Shown here: positions 42,852 through 51,503 of the stretch, piece after piece
Position numbering within the stretch: position 1 is the first letter of the stretch
Layout: the number at the start of each line of letters is the position of its first letter
NCBI RefSeq assembly: GCF_042431545.1
Contig: NZ_JBHLYX010000002.1
Strand: one strand, 5' to 3'
Source of the DNA: Pseudoalteromonas xiamenensis
GTDB taxonomy: Bacteria; Pseudomonadota; Gammaproteobacteria; Enterobacterales; Alteromonadaceae
Length of the DNA stretch: 64,000 nt
Made by a program: the position numbers and the translations under genes
Notes under the pieces: generated by a model
Told to the model about the DNA's origin: nothing
The model's input: the letters and a program-made list of their open reading frames with translations, nothing else
Databases searched by the model: none

Positions 42852-42893
42852 TTTAGTCGAATTTGTCTCTCGATGAGAGGTCAATTGACTAAA
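42852..42893. repeat. Nested inverted repeat upstream of the coiled-coil gene
   Basis: TTTAGTC (42852-42858) pairs with GACTAAA (42887-42893) and, inside it, CTCTC (42867-42871) with GAGAG (42875-42879). It is upstream of the secreted coiled-coil gene. It may be a regulator site or a transcript-end structure of the hybrid kinase. No T tract is present. Confidence 0.35.
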
Positions 42894-42986
42894 GAACTGC
42901 CTATTTTTGCTCGAAAAAGCGATGTTGTTCAATATAAAAATAAACCATAGCGGTATGAACAAGGCAGAATATTCCGCCCAAGCTGG

Positions 42987-45900
42987 TTAATGTAAACGTT
43001 GATTAATATTTCTAACCTTCTGCAAAGCATCGTCAAATTCAAAACGTGTAATTAAGGTCTTCACCAGTTCAATTTCATCTGGGTCAATCGCGGTGATTGT
43101 GGATAATCCTTCCGCAAGGTCAAGTGCTTCTGTATTGTAATCAGCCAATGCGGTTTCGAGGTCGTCAAGAAGGGCTTTAGAATTTTGTGTGGGTTGCAAT
43201 GTGGGTTTTATAACGTCCACACGTTTCATTTCACTAAGCACTTCAAGCTGTGATCGTACATATGAAATAAGCGTATCGATGTCTTCAAGGCGTATTGTTT
43301 GGTCTTTAACTTCTCTTTCGAGTTTCTTACATTGCTCAGCAAGATAATGAATGGAGAGGTTTGCACTTGCCCCTTTTATTGCGTGCAGCAATTGGCTTGA
43401 TAAGTCGGTATCGCCAATCGAAAGAGCTTGTTGTAAATTAATCAGCTCTTCGCTTTGCTGGCGCAGAAACTTTTCAAGGATTTGAAAATAAATGTGGGGA
43501 TTGCCTGCGGCTCTGTCGATACCTTCTTTTATGTTTATACCGACGAGTTCACCGATTTGTTTTTCTTCCTGTTCTTCTTCAGTAGGGGAAGCCGTTTCAG
43601 ATTTTGTTACAGTGGTTTCATTTAGCTCCGATTTTCCGAGGCAATTCAAAATAGATTGCTCTAACTGCTGCAAGTCAATCGGCTTAGCAATATGTCCATT
43701 CATACCGGCAGCAAGGCACTTATCGACGTCTTCTTGCATGGCATTTGCGGTCATCGCTAAAATAGGTAAGCTTTCATGGGTCCGAACTTTACGGATTTCT
43801 TGGGTTGCGGTTAGTCCGTCTACTTCAGGCATTTGCATGTCCATCAAAACCACATCAAACGTTTGGGTGGTTACTTTTTCAATTGCCTCTCGGCCATTAT
43901 TGGCTACATCAACTTTTGCACCATAGTGTTTAAGGATTTCAACCGCAATCTCTTGGTTAATAGGTTGATCTTCGGCAACGAGTATAGTTAGACCTTCAAA
44001 AAGTTTTGATTTATCAATTAAGCTTTGCGGCTCAGGTGACTTAGCTATGCCAAAACCAGTGCAGCTTACAACTGCATCATATAAGTAAGACGGTGTTGCG
44101 GGCTTGAGCACAATACAGTCAATGGCCGCCTTGTCGTTATCTTCAATATGCAGATCTCTTCCATAGGCTGTGATGAGCACGTATTTCGTGTCACGATTTT
44201 TCTGGCGTTGGTTCTTAATAAACTCGATACCGTCAACATCACGCATTTTCCAATCAATAAATGCAATATCGATATTTGATTCGTTAAGTATCCTAGATGC
44301 TTCTTGCACGTCTGTCGTACTCGAAACATATAATCCCATGGATTCGAGTAACTCATGGGTAATAGCGAGTGCTTGTACGTTATCGTCAAGAACCAATGCG
44401 TTTATGTGTTGTGTAAATCTTGCAGGTAGGACTGGCTCTGCTGTTTTATCCACAGCGTGAAGCTCGACAATGAAATAGAACTCAGAGCCTTTGCTAAGTT
44501 CACTTTCTACGTATATTTCGCCATTCATCAGCCGCACGAGTTGTTGTGAGATAGTTAAACCGAGGCCCGTACCACCGTATTTACGAGAAATCGAGGTGTC
44601 CGCTTGAGAAAAAGATTGGAACAGTGCTTTTTGCTGATCTTGACTCATGCCTATCCCTGTGTCTTTAACGCTGAAACGAACATAAGTAATTTCATTGTCT
44701 TTTTTCTCTAAATTTACGCTTAAGGTTACTGAGCCTGTATCGGTAAACTTCACGGCATTGCCAGCCAAATTAATCAGGATCTGACCTAGCCTTAGAGGAT
44801 CTCCGATGTAATAGTCGGGCAACATGGGATCGAGTTCTATATGGAAATCAATGTTTTTCTCATCTGCTCTAATTTCGGTAATGCTAGATACATTTTCAAT
44901 CACTCTTTTGAGCTCGAATTGGGTTCGTTCTAGGGTGAGTTTTCCTGCCTCAATTTTAGAGAAATCGAGAATGTCATTAATCAGCGATAGCAATTGCTTT
45001 GCCGCATTATTAATTTTGCTGACGTAGCCATATTGTTTATCGGACATTTGAGTTTTCAGTGCAAGGTGAGCCATTCCTAAAATGGCATTCATGGGTGTGC
45101 GGATCTCATGGCTCATATTGGCCAAAAACTCACTTTTCACTTTTGTCAGTCTATCTGCCTCTATTTTTGCATCGATGAGTTCTTGTTGCAGTTGATTACG
45201 CTCAGTCACATCTAAGAACATGCCGACGATGCCTTGAATAGCGCCATTGCCATCAAAAAACGGACCTTCAAATACAATGATGTCTCGCGGTGTGCCGGAT
45301 CCATCCTGTAGATTAAGTTCATAGCGCATCTCATGACCGCTTTGCAAAATTTCAGTTTGTTTTTCAGCAAGCATACTGGCGACGTGTGGTGGGTAAACTT
45401 GATCGAGTGTTGACCCGACAATATCCATTTCAAATTGGTCGAAAAAGTCTAAAAACGCTTTATTTACACCTATAAATTGTCCTGATTTCTCGCGATAAAA
45501 TGTTGGATTTGGTATCGCATTAATCATTGAATGGGTTAGTTCAAGTTGATGCGCTAAGGCTTTTTCGGTGTTTTGACGAAGCGTAGAGTTTTCATCACGC
45601 TCAATGGCGACGCTTAAATCTTTCACCACTTCTTTAATCAAGTTGATTTCAGATTGTTCAAGAATTCGCAGACTTGGAAAATAAAGCAGACAAAGCACGT
45701 TGTCGGTATTTTTTAACGCAAAGCCGTACAGCAGTTTAATTTTCAATGTTTCACTGCCGAATTTGATGTTCAGCGATTGGTTACTTGGACTGTATGTTTG
45801 ATAGTTATCTTGCGTCACTGATGTTTTAAATAGAGGGTTATCAGCATCTACAAAAGGGACTTTACCTTGTCGTGCAATGACATCGAGGCTATTGTCACTG

Positions 45901-46685
45901 ATATTCAGAATCGCGATTCCAGGCAGTCCTATATGCTTTACTAAGTAACTTAAACATAGGTCTGTATAGGTTTCTAAACTTTCAGTCGAACGAAGTTTTT
46001 CATTAAGTGCAGAGAGTAATTTTGAGTGCTGAATTTGTTGAGTGGAGTTAAAAAACATTCGTTTGACTGCTAATGCAATGGTTTTGAGCTCTTTTGCATG
46101 AAAATCTGGAATTTCAATAAGCGTATCTTCTTTAGATTGTTTACTGATATGAACGAGAAAGCGCTGCAATGGTTTCAAATAGAATAAATACAGAAGCAGC
46201 GCGAACAACGCAAAAGCTCCTGCAAGCGCCGTGAGCGAGTAAGTTAAAGGCTGGTATTTAGCTTGTTCAGCGGACACCGCGTGTTGATTTAGCCAAGGCC
46301 AAAACACATTGCTGAGGGAAAGATACTCTCTAATAAGCAGGTCACGATTTTCGCTCTGATCTAACGCGGTTTGAGATTCGAACTTTAATACTTCGTCCAA
46401 TTGAGTCTGAACTTCAGTGGGTGCCTCTAAAAAATAAAGATTGTGGTTTATGTTTTGTAACGTATGAATTCGTCTCATTTGCGCAGATTTCCACGCACTC
46501 TTATCTGAAAGTGGGGTTTCTATAAGTAAACCCAGTTGTTTATTAAGATTTTTGAGTTCGACTTCGATATTTTGCAGTTTAAGGTCTATGCTAGGAGAGG
46601 TGTTTAAGGCAGAAAACAACCAAAGAGTAGGGATTATGATGCTGACAAATAAGATAGCGGACAAGGATTTAAACGACATAACCAC
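42987..46685 (-). CDS. Hybrid sensor histidine kinase with PAS, two REC domains and Hpt
   Basis: 1232 aa. N-terminal TM (about 7-27), periplasmic loop, second TM (about 150-170), GAF-like region (about 230-370), PAS domain (about 390-505) and HisKA with phospho-His526 in 'FLANMSHEIRTPMNAIL'. Then an HATPase with 'DTGIGMS' and 'GGTGLGLTIS', REC1 (about 765-885, likely Asp811), REC2 (about 900-1020, Asp949 in 'LMDMQMP') and a C-terminal Hpt with His1101 in 'LLHAIKG'. This is a complete phosphorelay in one protein, of the BarA/ArcB kind. It is divergent from the REC-kinase at 46794, with a 108-bp shared promoter region, so the two probably work together. The signal it senses is unknown. Confidence 0.93.
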   Translation of the reverse strand: MVMSFKSLSAILFVSIIIPTLWLFSALNTSPSIDLKLQNIEVELKNLNKQLGLLIETPLSDKSAWKSAQMRRIHTLQNINHNLYFLEAPTEVQTQLDEVLKFESQTALDQSENRDLLIREYLSLSNVFWPWLNQHAVSAEQAKYQPLTYSLTALAGAFALFALLLYLFYLKPLQRFLVHISKQSKEDTLIEIPDFHAKELKTIALAVKRMFFNSTQQIQHSKLLSALNEKLRSTESLETYTDLCLSYLVKHIGLPGIAILNISDNSLDVIARQGKVPFVDADNPLFKTSVTQDNYQTYSPSNQSLNIKFGSETLKIKLLYGFALKNTDNVLCLLYFPSLRILEQSEINLIKEVVKDLSVAIERDENSTLRQNTEKALAHQLELTHSMINAIPNPTFYREKSGQFIGVNKAFLDFFDQFEMDIVGSTLDQVYPPHVASMLAEKQTEILQSGHEMRYELNLQDGSGTPRDIIVFEGPFFDGNGAIQGIVGMFLDVTERNQLQQELIDAKIEADRLTKVKSEFLANMSHEIRTPMNAILGMAHLALKTQMSDKQYGYVSKINNAAKQLLSLINDILDFSKIEAGKLTLERTQFELKRVIENVSSITEIRADEKNIDFHIELDPMLPDYYIGDPLRLGQILINLAGNAVKFTDTGSVTLSVNLEKKDNEITYVRFSVKDTGIGMSQDQQKALFQSFSQADTSISRKYGGTGLGLTISQQLVRLMNGEIYVESELSKGSEFYFIVELHAVDKTAEPVLPARFTQHINALVLDDNVQALAITHELLESMGLYVSSTTDVQEASRILNESNIDIAFIDWKMRDVDGIEFIKNQRQKNRDTKYVLITAYGRDLHIEDNDKAAIDCIVLKPATPSYLYDAVVSCTGFGIAKSPEPQSLIDKSKLFEGLTILVAEDQPINQEIAVEILKHYGAKVDVANNGREAIEKVTTQTFDVVLMDMQMPEVDGLTATQEIRKVRTHESLPILAMTANAMQEDVDKCLAAGMNGHIAKPIDLQQLEQSILNCLGKSELNETTVTKSETASPTEEEQEEKQIGELVGINIKEGIDRAAGNPHIYFQILEKFLRQQSEELINLQQALSIGDTDLSSQLLHAIKGASANLSIHYLAEQCKKLEREVKDQTIRLEDIDTLISYVRSQLEVLSEMKRVDVIKPTLQPTQNSKALLDDLETALADYNTEALDLAEGLSTITAIDPDEIELVKTLITRFEFDDALQKVRNINQRLH

Positions 46686-46793
46686 GGCTTATTGACCTGA
46701 CTCTATAATAACCATAGTCGTTTGTGCCTTTTACTCAAGAATTTATCTGAGTCTTCACGATAAATTAGGATTGGATAAGGAGTCGAATTCGTA

Positions 46794-47915
46794 ATGCGAG
46801 AAATCTTAATTGTTGATGATGTGCCGGAAAATCTTCAGGTCTTGCAACTTATCTTAAAACAACCTAATCATCGAGTACGTGCAGCAACGAATGCGACACT
46901 GGCACTCAAACTTGCAAAAGAACATTCACCTCATCTTATTATTACCGATATCAATATGCCTGAAGTTTCAGGGATAGAGCTATGTAAACAGCTTAAAGCA
47001 GATAAAGGTCTATGTGATATCCCCGTTATTTTTGTAAGCGCAATGACCGATACGGATAATCTGGTTGAAGCTTTTGATGTGGGCGGTGTTGACTACATTA
47101 CGAAGCCTTTTAAACCCGCTGAGATTATGGCCCGTGTCAGAACGCAGTTTTCACTCTTAGATATGAAAAGTCTGCAGCTTTCTCAGGCGCTGTCAGAACG
47201 GATCCGGCAAATGGTGATGGGTATCGCGCATGAAATAAATACGCCTTTGGGAACGAGTATCACGGCAATCTCTCATTTGAATGATATGGTTGCAACGACA
47301 AAAGGGCAGTATCAAGCGCAGCGACTCAGTGCAAATGATATTGAAACGCTTTTTTCGGGCGCAGACGACTGTATAGAATTAACTGAAAGAAATTTAAAAC
47401 GCGTTAAATATTGTGTTGAGGCCCTGAAATCAATATCGGTAGCGGATACACAAAGTGTAAAAGAAGCGGTTAATCTTCAGGACGTTTTAGACGGAGTCCA
47501 AGTCAAAATCAAACAGATCAAAAGCAATGTACCTTATGAATTAACTATGTCGTTACCCGATGAAATGGTTCTGATAGATAAAGAAAAACTGGAACTTGCT
47601 CTTTATCATTTGTTTATCAACTCCCTCACACACAGTGGTGTACCAGAGATTTCAATTAATATTGTTGCCTATTGTGCACAAAACCAATTACACATTGAGT
47701 TTAGTGACAATGGCAAAGGCCTACAGGGATTGAGTGTTGAGCAGTTACTGACGCCATTTGTTACAACGAAACGAGGTAACTCTGGTCACATGGGACTGGG
47801 TGCACCCATTACCTCCAGTATTATTACATCTGGATTAAAAGGTAGTCTTTCCGTGACTTCATCAAATCGAGGACTCCAATGGGCGTTTTCAATCCCATGC
47901 TCTGCAACTACTTGA
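46794..47915 (+). CDS. Response regulator with C-terminal histidine kinase
   Basis: 373 aa. Receiver domain 1-120, starting 'ILIVDDVPENLQVL' with phosphoacceptor Asp52 in 'IITDINMP' and Lys in 'YITKPFKP'. Then a HisKA-like segment with His146 in 'GIAHEINTPLG' and an HATPase domain with 'NSLTHSG', 'FSDNGKGL' and 'GHMGLGAPI'. REC-HK proteins of this form relay from another kinase. It is divergent from the hybrid kinase, the likely partner, but this is inferred from position alone. It has no DNA-binding domain. An FNR-like palindrome overlaps its stop. Confidence 0.9.
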   Translation: MREILIVDDVPENLQVLQLILKQPNHRVRAATNATLALKLAKEHSPHLIITDINMPEVSGIELCKQLKADKGLCDIPVIFVSAMTDTDNLVEAFDVGGVDYITKPFKPAEIMARVRTQFSLLDMKSLQLSQALSERIRQMVMGIAHEINTPLGTSITAISHLNDMVATTKGQYQAQRLSANDIETLFSGADDCIELTERNLKRVKYCVEALKSISVADTQSVKEAVNLQDVLDGVQVKIKQIKSNVPYELTMSLPDEMVLIDKEKLELALYHLFINSLTHSGVPEISINIVAYCAQNQLHIEFSDNGKGLQGLSVEQLLTPFVTTKRGNSGHMGLGAPITSSIITSGLKGSLSVTSSNRGLQWAFSIPCSATT

Positions 47916-47925
47916 TCTAGGTCAA
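47912..47925. promoter_or_regulatory. FNR/Anr-like palindrome
   Basis: TTGAT-CTAG-GTCAA, one mismatch from the FNR/Anr consensus TTGAT-N4-ATCAA. It overlaps the stop of the REC-kinase and lies about 170 bp upstream of the oxygenase gene. A separate perfect 12-bp palindrome, GGACATATGTCC (47953-47964), follows. Either may be chance. Confidence 0.35.
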
Positions 47926-48092
47926 TGAGGCAGCGTCATCTTTTCGCTCATCGGACATATGTCCTTATGATTGAGGGGGCTTTTCTCTATCCTCGCCCAA
48001 TTATTTAAATCACCGGCGTGTTTAGCCTAACGCTTTGTCTAAGCTTTGCTAAACTAAGCTCACGCAATCATATTCATTGGGTAGATAAAGAG

Positions 48093-48935
48093 ATGCAAGA
48101 ATTACCTACAGTTGACTATCAAGCACCAAATGCTGCTGAACAGTTCGTTGAATCACTTCGTAACACAGGTTTTGGTGTTTTGAAGAACCACCCAATCCCA
48201 CAGTCACTGGTAGAATCTATCTACAAAAATTGGCAAGCCTTTTTCGATTCGGAAGAAAAGCACAACTTTTTATTTAGCAAAGAAACTCAAGATGGCTACT
48301 TTCCACCATCTGTATCAGAGGTTGCTAAAGGCTTTACAATTAAGGACATCAAAGAGTATTTCCACGTTTACCCTAAGGGTCGAGTACCAGCACAATTAGA
48401 AGAAGAAATACGCGAGTATTATCGTTTAGCAAATGAATTCGCATCAACATTGTTAAATTGGGTTCAAGAAAATGCGCCAGAAGAAGTACGTGCGAAGTTC
48501 TCAATTGATCTAAAAGATATGATTGCAAACTCAGAGCAAACTCTGCTTCGAATTCTACATTACCCACCAATGACTGGTGATGAAGAGCCTGGTGCAATTC
48601 GTGCAGCGGCGCACGGTGATATTAACCTACTCACTGTATTACCAGCAGCGAATGAGCCAGGTTTACAGGTACAACGTCAAGATGGTAGCTGGTTAGACGT
48701 TCCATGTGATTTTGGAAACCTGATCATCAATATCGGCGACATGCTTCAAGAAGCATCGGGTGGTTACTTCCCATCAACGATTCACCGAGTGATCAACCCA
48801 ACGGGTAAGGCATCTGAAAAGTCTCGTATTTCACTACCTCTTTTCTTGCACCCTCGTCCGGATGTTGTGTTGTCTGAGCGTTACACCGCAGATAGCTACC
48901 TGCAAGAGCGTCTACGCGAATTAGGCGTGAAGTAA
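48093..48935 (+). CDS. 2-oxoglutarate/Fe(II)-dependent oxygenase, isopenicillin-N-synthase-like
   Basis: 280 aa from the ATG at 48093; the upstream in-frame extension is hydrophobic and unlike the family. Iron ligands are His174, Asp176 (in 'AAHGDINLL') and His231 (in 'STIHRVINP'), with Arg245 in 'RISLPL' for 2-oxoglutarate. The C-terminal 'FLHPRPDVVLSERYTA' is typical of the IPNS-like family in proteobacteria. The natural substrate is not known. It is a single-gene unit followed by a strong terminator. Confidence 0.9.
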   Translation: MQELPTVDYQAPNAAEQFVESLRNTGFGVLKNHPIPQSLVESIYKNWQAFFDSEEKHNFLFSKETQDGYFPPSVSEVAKGFTIKDIKEYFHVYPKGRVPAQLEEEIREYYRLANEFASTLLNWVQENAPEEVRAKFSIDLKDMIANSEQTLLRILHYPPMTGDEEPGAIRAAAHGDINLLTVLPAANEPGLQVQRQDGSWLDVPCDFGNLIINIGDMLQEASGGYFPSTIHRVINPTGKASEKSRISLPLFLHPRPDVVLSERYTADSYLQERLRELGVK

Positions 48936-48955
48936 TCCGCTGAGCTGCATTACAA

Positions 48956-48992
48956 AATAAAAAACCAAGTCTATATGACTTGGTTTTTTATT
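48956..48992. terminator. Bidirectional terminator, oxygenase / D-lactate dehydrogenase
   Basis: Perfect 16-bp stem AATAAAAAACCAAGTC / GACTTGGTTTTTTATT with a 5-nt loop (TATAT). It overlaps the 3' end of the minus-strand gene. Confidence 0.92.
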
Positions 48993-49951
48993 GCCTGGTT
49001 GTTTTTCCAAGCAAGTAAATTATCCACGGTCACTCGTGCAATTTCGCTCAGCGCTTCTTGCGTAAAAAAACCTTGGTGTCCGGTCACAAGCACATTTGGA
49101 AAACTAACAAGTCGAGAAAACACATCGTCTTGCAATATTTCGCCAGAGTGGTTTTGGAAAAAGAGTTCCGATTCTTGCTCGTACACGTCTAGTCCCAAGT
49201 AGCCGAGTTTACGGCTCTTAAGTGCTCCAATGCAGGCTTTACTGTCAACCAGAGCGCCACGGCTTGTATTAATCAGCATTACGCCGTCTTTCATTTTAGC
49301 AAAAGCCGCTTCGTCGATCAGATGGTGGGTTTGTTCAGTCAAAGGGCAGTGGAGTGAAATAACGTCGCTTTGAGACAGCAACATATCTAGGTTGACTTGA
49401 GTGTAATTACCTTCGCCAACATTTGGGTCGCAAACCAACACATTCGCGCCAAACCCGTTTAATATATTTACTAACGCTTGACCTATTTTCCCACATCCAA
49501 TGACGCCAATGGTTTTCTTAAATAAGTTGAATCCTAGTAAGCCATTTAAATCAAAATTGTCTTCGCGAACACGATTGTAGGCTTTATGGGTTTTCCGACT
49601 TAATGTGAGCATTAACGCAACGCAATGTTCGGCAACGGCTTCGGGGCTGTATGCAGGAACGCGTACAACCGTAATGCCGTGTGCCTTTGCGGTAGGCAAA
49701 TCTACGTTGTTGAACCCAGCACAACGAAGTGCAATGCACCGAATATTCATTTCAGCAAGCGTAGTGATAACGTTCGCGTCTAGGCAATCATTTACGAAGG
49801 CGCAAATAGAGTCAAAGCCTGACGCCATAGCTACCGTTTGGTGATTTAGTTTTTCTTCAAAATAGGTGATTTCAAGCTCAGGGTTTTGCAAAGCAAATTG
49901 GTTGAAAAACGGTTTTTCATAGTTTTGCGAACTGAACAGAGCGATTTTCAT
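48971..49951 (-). CDS. ldhA: D-lactate dehydrogenase-like 2-hydroxyacid dehydrogenase
   Basis: 326 aa. N- and C-terminal catalytic halves surround the NAD-binding Rossmann domain (about 100-295), with 'IGVIGCGKIGQALV' as the dinucleotide loop. The catalytic set is seen as Arg in 'NTSRGALVD', Glu in 'LDVYEQES' and His in 'VTGHQGFF'. It resembles E. coli LdhA (329 aa), which makes D-lactate from pyruvate. Its start lies inside the glutathione peroxidase gene, which overlaps it by 35 nt, so translation is coupled and the two share an operon. Confidence 0.9.
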   Translation of the reverse strand: MKIALFSSQNYEKPFFNQFALQNPELEITYFEEKLNHQTVAMASGFDSICAFVNDCLDANVITTLAEMNIRCIALRCAGFNNVDLPTAKAHGITVVRVPAYSPEAVAEHCVALMLTLSRKTHKAYNRVREDNFDLNGLLGFNLFKKTIGVIGCGKIGQALVNILNGFGANVLVCDPNVGEGNYTQVNLDMLLSQSDVISLHCPLTEQTHHLIDEAAFAKMKDGVMLINTSRGALVDSKACIGALKSRKLGYLGLDVYEQESELFFQNHSGEILQDDVFSRLVSFPNVLVTGHQGFFTQEALSEIARVTVDNLLAWKNNQAIKNQVI

Positions 49952-50432
49952 TTTCTAATAAACCTTCAATGGCGCAGTGGAGAGATTCCGGTTTGGTCCT
50001 TGGCGCATAGCGAGAGACCAATTGACCCTCAGAGTTTACTAAAAACTTGGTAAAGTTCCACTTAATGGCACGGTTTTGTGCAATGCCACGAGTGTGAGCT
50101 TTCAAATAGTTAAAGAGCGGGTGTGCATCAGGTCCATTAACCAGTACCTTTTGGCATAGAGGAAAACTGACTTTGGCTTGAGAGCGATAATACTCTCTTA
50201 ACATCTCACCTTCTAAAGGTTCGTTTTTACCGAATTGGTTGCACGGGAATGCAATGATCTCAAACCCTTTGCTTCGATACTTTTGATATAGTTTTTCAAG
50301 CGTGGCAAGTTGAGATGAGAAACTACATTTACTGGCAATATTAACAAAAAGTACGGTTCTTCCGGTTAATAATTTGAGTGGAAAGGTTTCACCATCAATA
50401 AGTTGAACGCTATAGCGATAAATATTGTCCAT
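49917..50432 (-). CDS. Glutathione peroxidase (Cys type)
   Basis: 171 aa with the GPx fold. The catalytic Cys36 stands in 'FVNIASKCSFSSQ' (Cys rather than Sec), with Gln66 in 'FPCNQFG' and the Trp in 'IKWNFTKFLV' completing the tetrad. It reduces peroxides with thiols; bacterial forms often prefer thioredoxin. It is upstream of and overlapping ldhA by 35 nt. The pairing suggests stress and fermentative metabolism are expressed together. Confidence 0.92.
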   Translation of the reverse strand: MDNIYRYSVQLIDGETFPLKLLTGRTVLFVNIASKCSFSSQLATLEKLYQKYRSKGFEIIAFPCNQFGKNEPLEGEMLREYYRSQAKVSFPLCQKVLVNGPDAHPLFNYLKAHTRGIAQNRAIKWNFTKFLVNSEGQLVSRYAPRTKPESLHCAIEGLLENENRSVQFAKL

Positions 50433-50556
50433 GTTGCCTTACCTCCATGCCAATGTTAACTGACTAAATATTTTCATAATTTTCAATTGCGATACCCATA
50501 AACCTTGGGTATAAAAACTCCATCTTTCGAGTGTACCAATCAAATAGGACAGTTTT

Positions 50557-51441
50557 ATGTCAATTAAAGTAAGTTTTATCAGTCTTGGCGTTATGGGTTT
50601 TCCGATGGCGGGGCATTTACAAAAAGCAGGCTACGAAGTGACTGTTTATAACCGCACGACACAAAAGGCACAAGATTGGGTGACTCAATTTGGAGGACAG
50701 TATGCGACTACCCCAAAAGCCGCAGTAACTGGCAGTGAAATAGTCTTTATGTGTGTTGGAAACGATGATGATTTACGCTCGGTGGTTTATGGCGAGGACG
50801 GTGTCTTAGCAGGCATGAGTGCTGGCAGTGTATTAATCGACCATACCACAACATCGGCGAAAGTCGCGCGCGAAGTAGGTGAACGCTGTACTGCTTTAGA
50901 TATAGCGTTTTTGGACGCGCCTGTGTCAGGGGGACAAGCTGGGGCCGAGAATGGTGTACTGACGATAATGGTTGGTGGTGAGGAAAAGACATTTGCCAAA
51001 GTTCAACCAGTAATGAACGCATTCGCTCGTTTTAGCCAATTGTTGGGCCCGATTGGTTCAGGCCAACTGTGTAAAATGGTAAATCAGATTTGTATCGCGG
51101 GTGTAGTACAAGGACTTGCTGAGGGGTTACATTTTGCTAAGAAAGCGGGTCTTGATGGAGAGAAAGTCATTGAAACTATCTCAAAAGGAGCTGCAGGCTC
51201 TTGGCAAATGGAGAATCGTTATAAAACGATGTTAGCGGGTGAATATGAGTTTGGTTTCGCAGTAGATTGGATGCGAAAAGATCTCGGTATTGCACTTGAT
51301 GAGGCGCGTTCAAATGGTGCAACGTTGTCTCTCACCGCTTTGGTTGATCAATATTATTCGGACGTACAGTCTATTGGTGGCGGACGCTTTGATACATCGA
51401 GCCTATTGGCAAGACTCGATGCAATTCATGAGAAAAAATAG
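50557..51441 (+). CDS. Beta-hydroxyacid dehydrogenase family (3-hydroxyisobutyrate-like)
   Basis: 294 aa. The family motif GLGxMGxPMAxxL appears as 'SLGVMGFPMAGHL', with Ser replacing the first Gly of the usual Gly-x-Gly, an oddity at the dinucleotide site. The substrate-binding 'DAPVSGGQAGAENG', catalytic Lys in 'GSGQLCKMVNQI' (helix with KMVNN-like) and C-terminal helices are normal. Likely reaction: NAD(P)-linked oxidation of 3-hydroxyisobutyrate, tartronate semialdehyde or a similar beta-hydroxyacid. Whether the Ser change lowers affinity is unknown. It ends at a hairpin shared with the end of sbcB. Confidence 0.9.
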   Translation: MSIKVSFISLGVMGFPMAGHLQKAGYEVTVYNRTTQKAQDWVTQFGGQYATTPKAAVTGSEIVFMCVGNDDDLRSVVYGEDGVLAGMSAGSVLIDHTTTSAKVAREVGERCTALDIAFLDAPVSGGQAGAENGVLTIMVGGEEKTFAKVQPVMNAFARFSQLLGPIGSGQLCKMVNQICIAGVVQGLAEGLHFAKKAGLDGEKVIETISKGAAGSWQMENRYKTMLAGEYEFGFAVDWMRKDLGIALDEARSNGATLSLTALVDQYYSDVQSIGGGRFDTSSLLARLDAIHEKK

Positions 51442-51460
51442 GTAGTTATTTTTCCATTCA

Positions 51461-51503
51461 TTAAAGGCTTTGTGCGTAGTGGTATAAAGCCTTTAAAATT
51501 TTT
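51461..51503 (+). terminator. Hairpin at the 3' end of the oxidoreductase gene, inside sbcB's end
   Basis: TTAAAGGCTTT (51461-51471) pairs with AAAGCCTTTAA (51486-51496), an 11-bp arm, followed on the plus strand by an A/T-rich run. It starts exactly at the sbcB stop codon, so it ends the plus-strand gene while coding for the last residues of sbcB on the other strand. Confidence 0.65.
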
